Assembly (NCBI GenBank): GCA_964370315.1
Contig: CAYJIS010000068.1
Location: 1 to 6,588 of the forward strand
Direction of reading: 5' to 3'
Origin: CAYJFX01 sp964370315
GTDB lineage: Bacteria; Spirochaetota; Spirochaetia; Treponematales; Treponemataceae
Length of the DNA: 6,588 nt
This document shows, piece by piece, positions 5,524 through 6,588 of the stretch. Made by a program: the position numbers and the translations under genes. The first letter of the stretch is position 1, and every line of letters starts with the position of its first letter. The notes beneath the pieces were generated by a model, which ran no database searches, was not told the DNA's origin, and saw only the letters and a list, made by a program, of their open reading frames with translations.

Positions 5524-5532
5524 TGGTATACT
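5524..5532 (+). promoter_or_regulatory. Extended -10 promoter of the AlbA_2 gene
   Basis: TGGTATACT (5524-5532) combines a TG extension with a TATACT -10 box. The region 17 bases upstream (TAGTAG) is a poor -35, as tolerated in extended -10 promoters. It lies about 55 bases before the ATG at 5587, which has AAAGG at 5572-5576 as its ribosome binding site. Confidence 0.5.
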
Positions 5533-5586
5533 ATACATACATTATGAAACCAAACAATAAAAGCAAGCAAGAAAGGTATAATAAAT

Positions 5587-6588
5587 ATGAAAGAAAGTCA
5601 AAATATAGAATTTAAGGAATCATGGCACGATGAATATATAAAATGATTTGTGGTTTTGCAAATGCGCAAGGCGGAAAAATTTATATTGGTATAAATGATA
5701 AAGGCTCTGTTATTGGATTAGTAAACTCAAAAAAACTTCTTGAAGATATTCCAAATAAAGTTCAAAATAAGCTTGGCATTGTGGTTGATGTAAATATTCT
5801 TACAAAAGATGGCTTAGAATATATTGAAATAATGGTTGAGCCTTCTTCTTTTCCTATTAATTGTGACGGTGAATATCATTATAGAAGTGGTAGTACTAAG
5901 CAACAATTACGAGGCAATACGCTTACCAATTTTCTTGTGTCTAAAACAGGCATAAAGTGGGACTCTGCAACAATAACAAATATTAGCATAGATGACTTAG
6001 ACAAAGAGAGTTTTGATATTTTTAAAAGAGAGGCTCTTAGAAGCGGTCGTATGCAAAAAGAAGACCTCGATATTTCAAACAAAGAATTACTGGAAAAATT
6101 AAATCTATTAAATGACGGTAAGCTAAAACGTGCAGGAGCTTTATGTTTTTATCGAAATGCAGAAAAAGTTGCATCGGGTTGTTATGTAAAAATTGGTAAG
6201 TTTGAAGGAAGCGAATTATTATATCAAGATGAAATACATGGCTCATTGATACTTATGGCAGATAGAGTTATTGATATAATGTATTTAAAGTATTTAAAAG
6301 CTACAATTTCGTATCACAAAGAAACAAGGGTAGAAACATATCCCTATGCTCGCGAAGCTGTAAGGGAAGCGGTATTTAATGCACTTATACATTGTAATTG
6401 GGCAGATGGAATCCCCATTCAAATTCGTATAGAACAAGACAAAATGTATATAAGTAATTCAAGTATGCTTCCCTTTGGATGGACTTCGGAAACACTTCTT
6501 GGACCGCATTCGTCAAAACCTTACAATCCTGATATTGCACAAGTTTTTTATAGAGCAGGTTATATTGAAAGTTGGGGACGGGGTATTC
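5587..6588 (+). pseudogene. AlbA_2/GHKL ATP-binding protein (RecG-like putative regulator), frameshifted near its start, 3' end outside window
   Basis: ATG 5587, with AAAGG ten bases upstream, encodes MKESQNIEFKESWHDEYIK and then meets TGA 5644-5646. Reading on from 5646 in the next frame gives ICGFANAQGGKIYIGIND with no stop to the window end. Inserting one G after 5645 restores TGG ATT (…YIK-W-ICGFANAQGG), the normal AlbA_2 sequence, so a single-base deletion is the simplest explanation. The repaired protein has an AlbA_2 (Schlafen-like, putative nucleic-acid-binding) domain over about residues 6-120, a linker, and a GHKL ATPase-like part with the N-box EAVREAVFNALIHCNW (257-272, Asn265), then a GYIESWGRGI segment at the cut end. 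Members are usually 400-550 residues, annotated as ATP-binding or RecG-like transcriptional regulators, and some lie in defence islands. It may be a true pseudogene, phase-variable, or a sequencing error. At least 334 residues are visible. Confidence 0.85.

Noticed and set aside
5879..6246. Two overlapping minus-strand frames (67 and 69 codons)
   Set aside because: They are antisense to the AlbA_2/GHKL gene, whose plus frame is open throughout with family motifs.

Overview
The window carries a compact restriction-modification (R-M) operon set in a stretch of small, truncated and frameshifted genes. The DNA is AT-rich, with AT-biased codons, strong purine-rich Shine-Dalgarno sites and near-consensus sigma-A promoters. 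This suits a low-GC Bacillota (Firmicutes)-type bacterium, but no rRNA, tRNA or housekeeping marker is present to fix the taxon.

Layout. Bases 19-134 hold four consecutive potential stem-loops. They lead into a strong ribosome binding site and an unannotated 54-residue small ORF (149-313). A near-consensus extended -10 promoter (349-377) lies inside a 15-bp inverted repeat and appears to drive the R-M operon: an N6-adenine DNA methyltransferase (468-2141), a C5-cytosine DNA methyltransferase (2142-3262, containing a 10-N assembly gap that breaks its frame on paper only), a GTG-initiated 37-codon ORF (3249-3362), and an HNH endonuclease (3363-4640). The genes abut or overlap (TAA|ATG junctions, one 14-base overlap), so they are probably one transcript. 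One m6A plus one m5C methyltransferase with an HNH nuclease matches the general plan of Eco31I/Alw26I-type systems, in which each methyltransferase protects one strand of an asymmetric site. The recognition site cannot be read from the sequence.

The most interesting point is the start of the nuclease gene. The 37-codon ORF has a strong Shine-Dalgarno site, is in the same frame as the nuclease, and ends in TAA directly followed by the nuclease ATG, which has no evident Shine-Dalgarno site of its own. Either the nuclease is made by termination-reinitiation, which would keep it low relative to the methyltransferases, or a nonsense mutation has split a roughly 463-codon endonuclease gene.

Downstream (4641-6588) lies an eroded region. 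It contains a C-terminal remnant of a HigB-type toxin (4820-4924), an intact HigA-type antitoxin (4927-5319) with a promoter-like sequence inside the toxin remnant, a truncated N-terminal fragment resembling a YgjP/DUF45 metal-dependent hydrolase (5345-5506), and an AlbA_2 (Schlafen-like)/GHKL ATP-binding protein gene broken by an apparent one-base deletion near its start and cut by the window end (5587-6588). Together this looks like a defence or accessory insertion locus with repeated gain and loss. I found no CRISPR array, complete insertion sequence, tRNA or rRNA.
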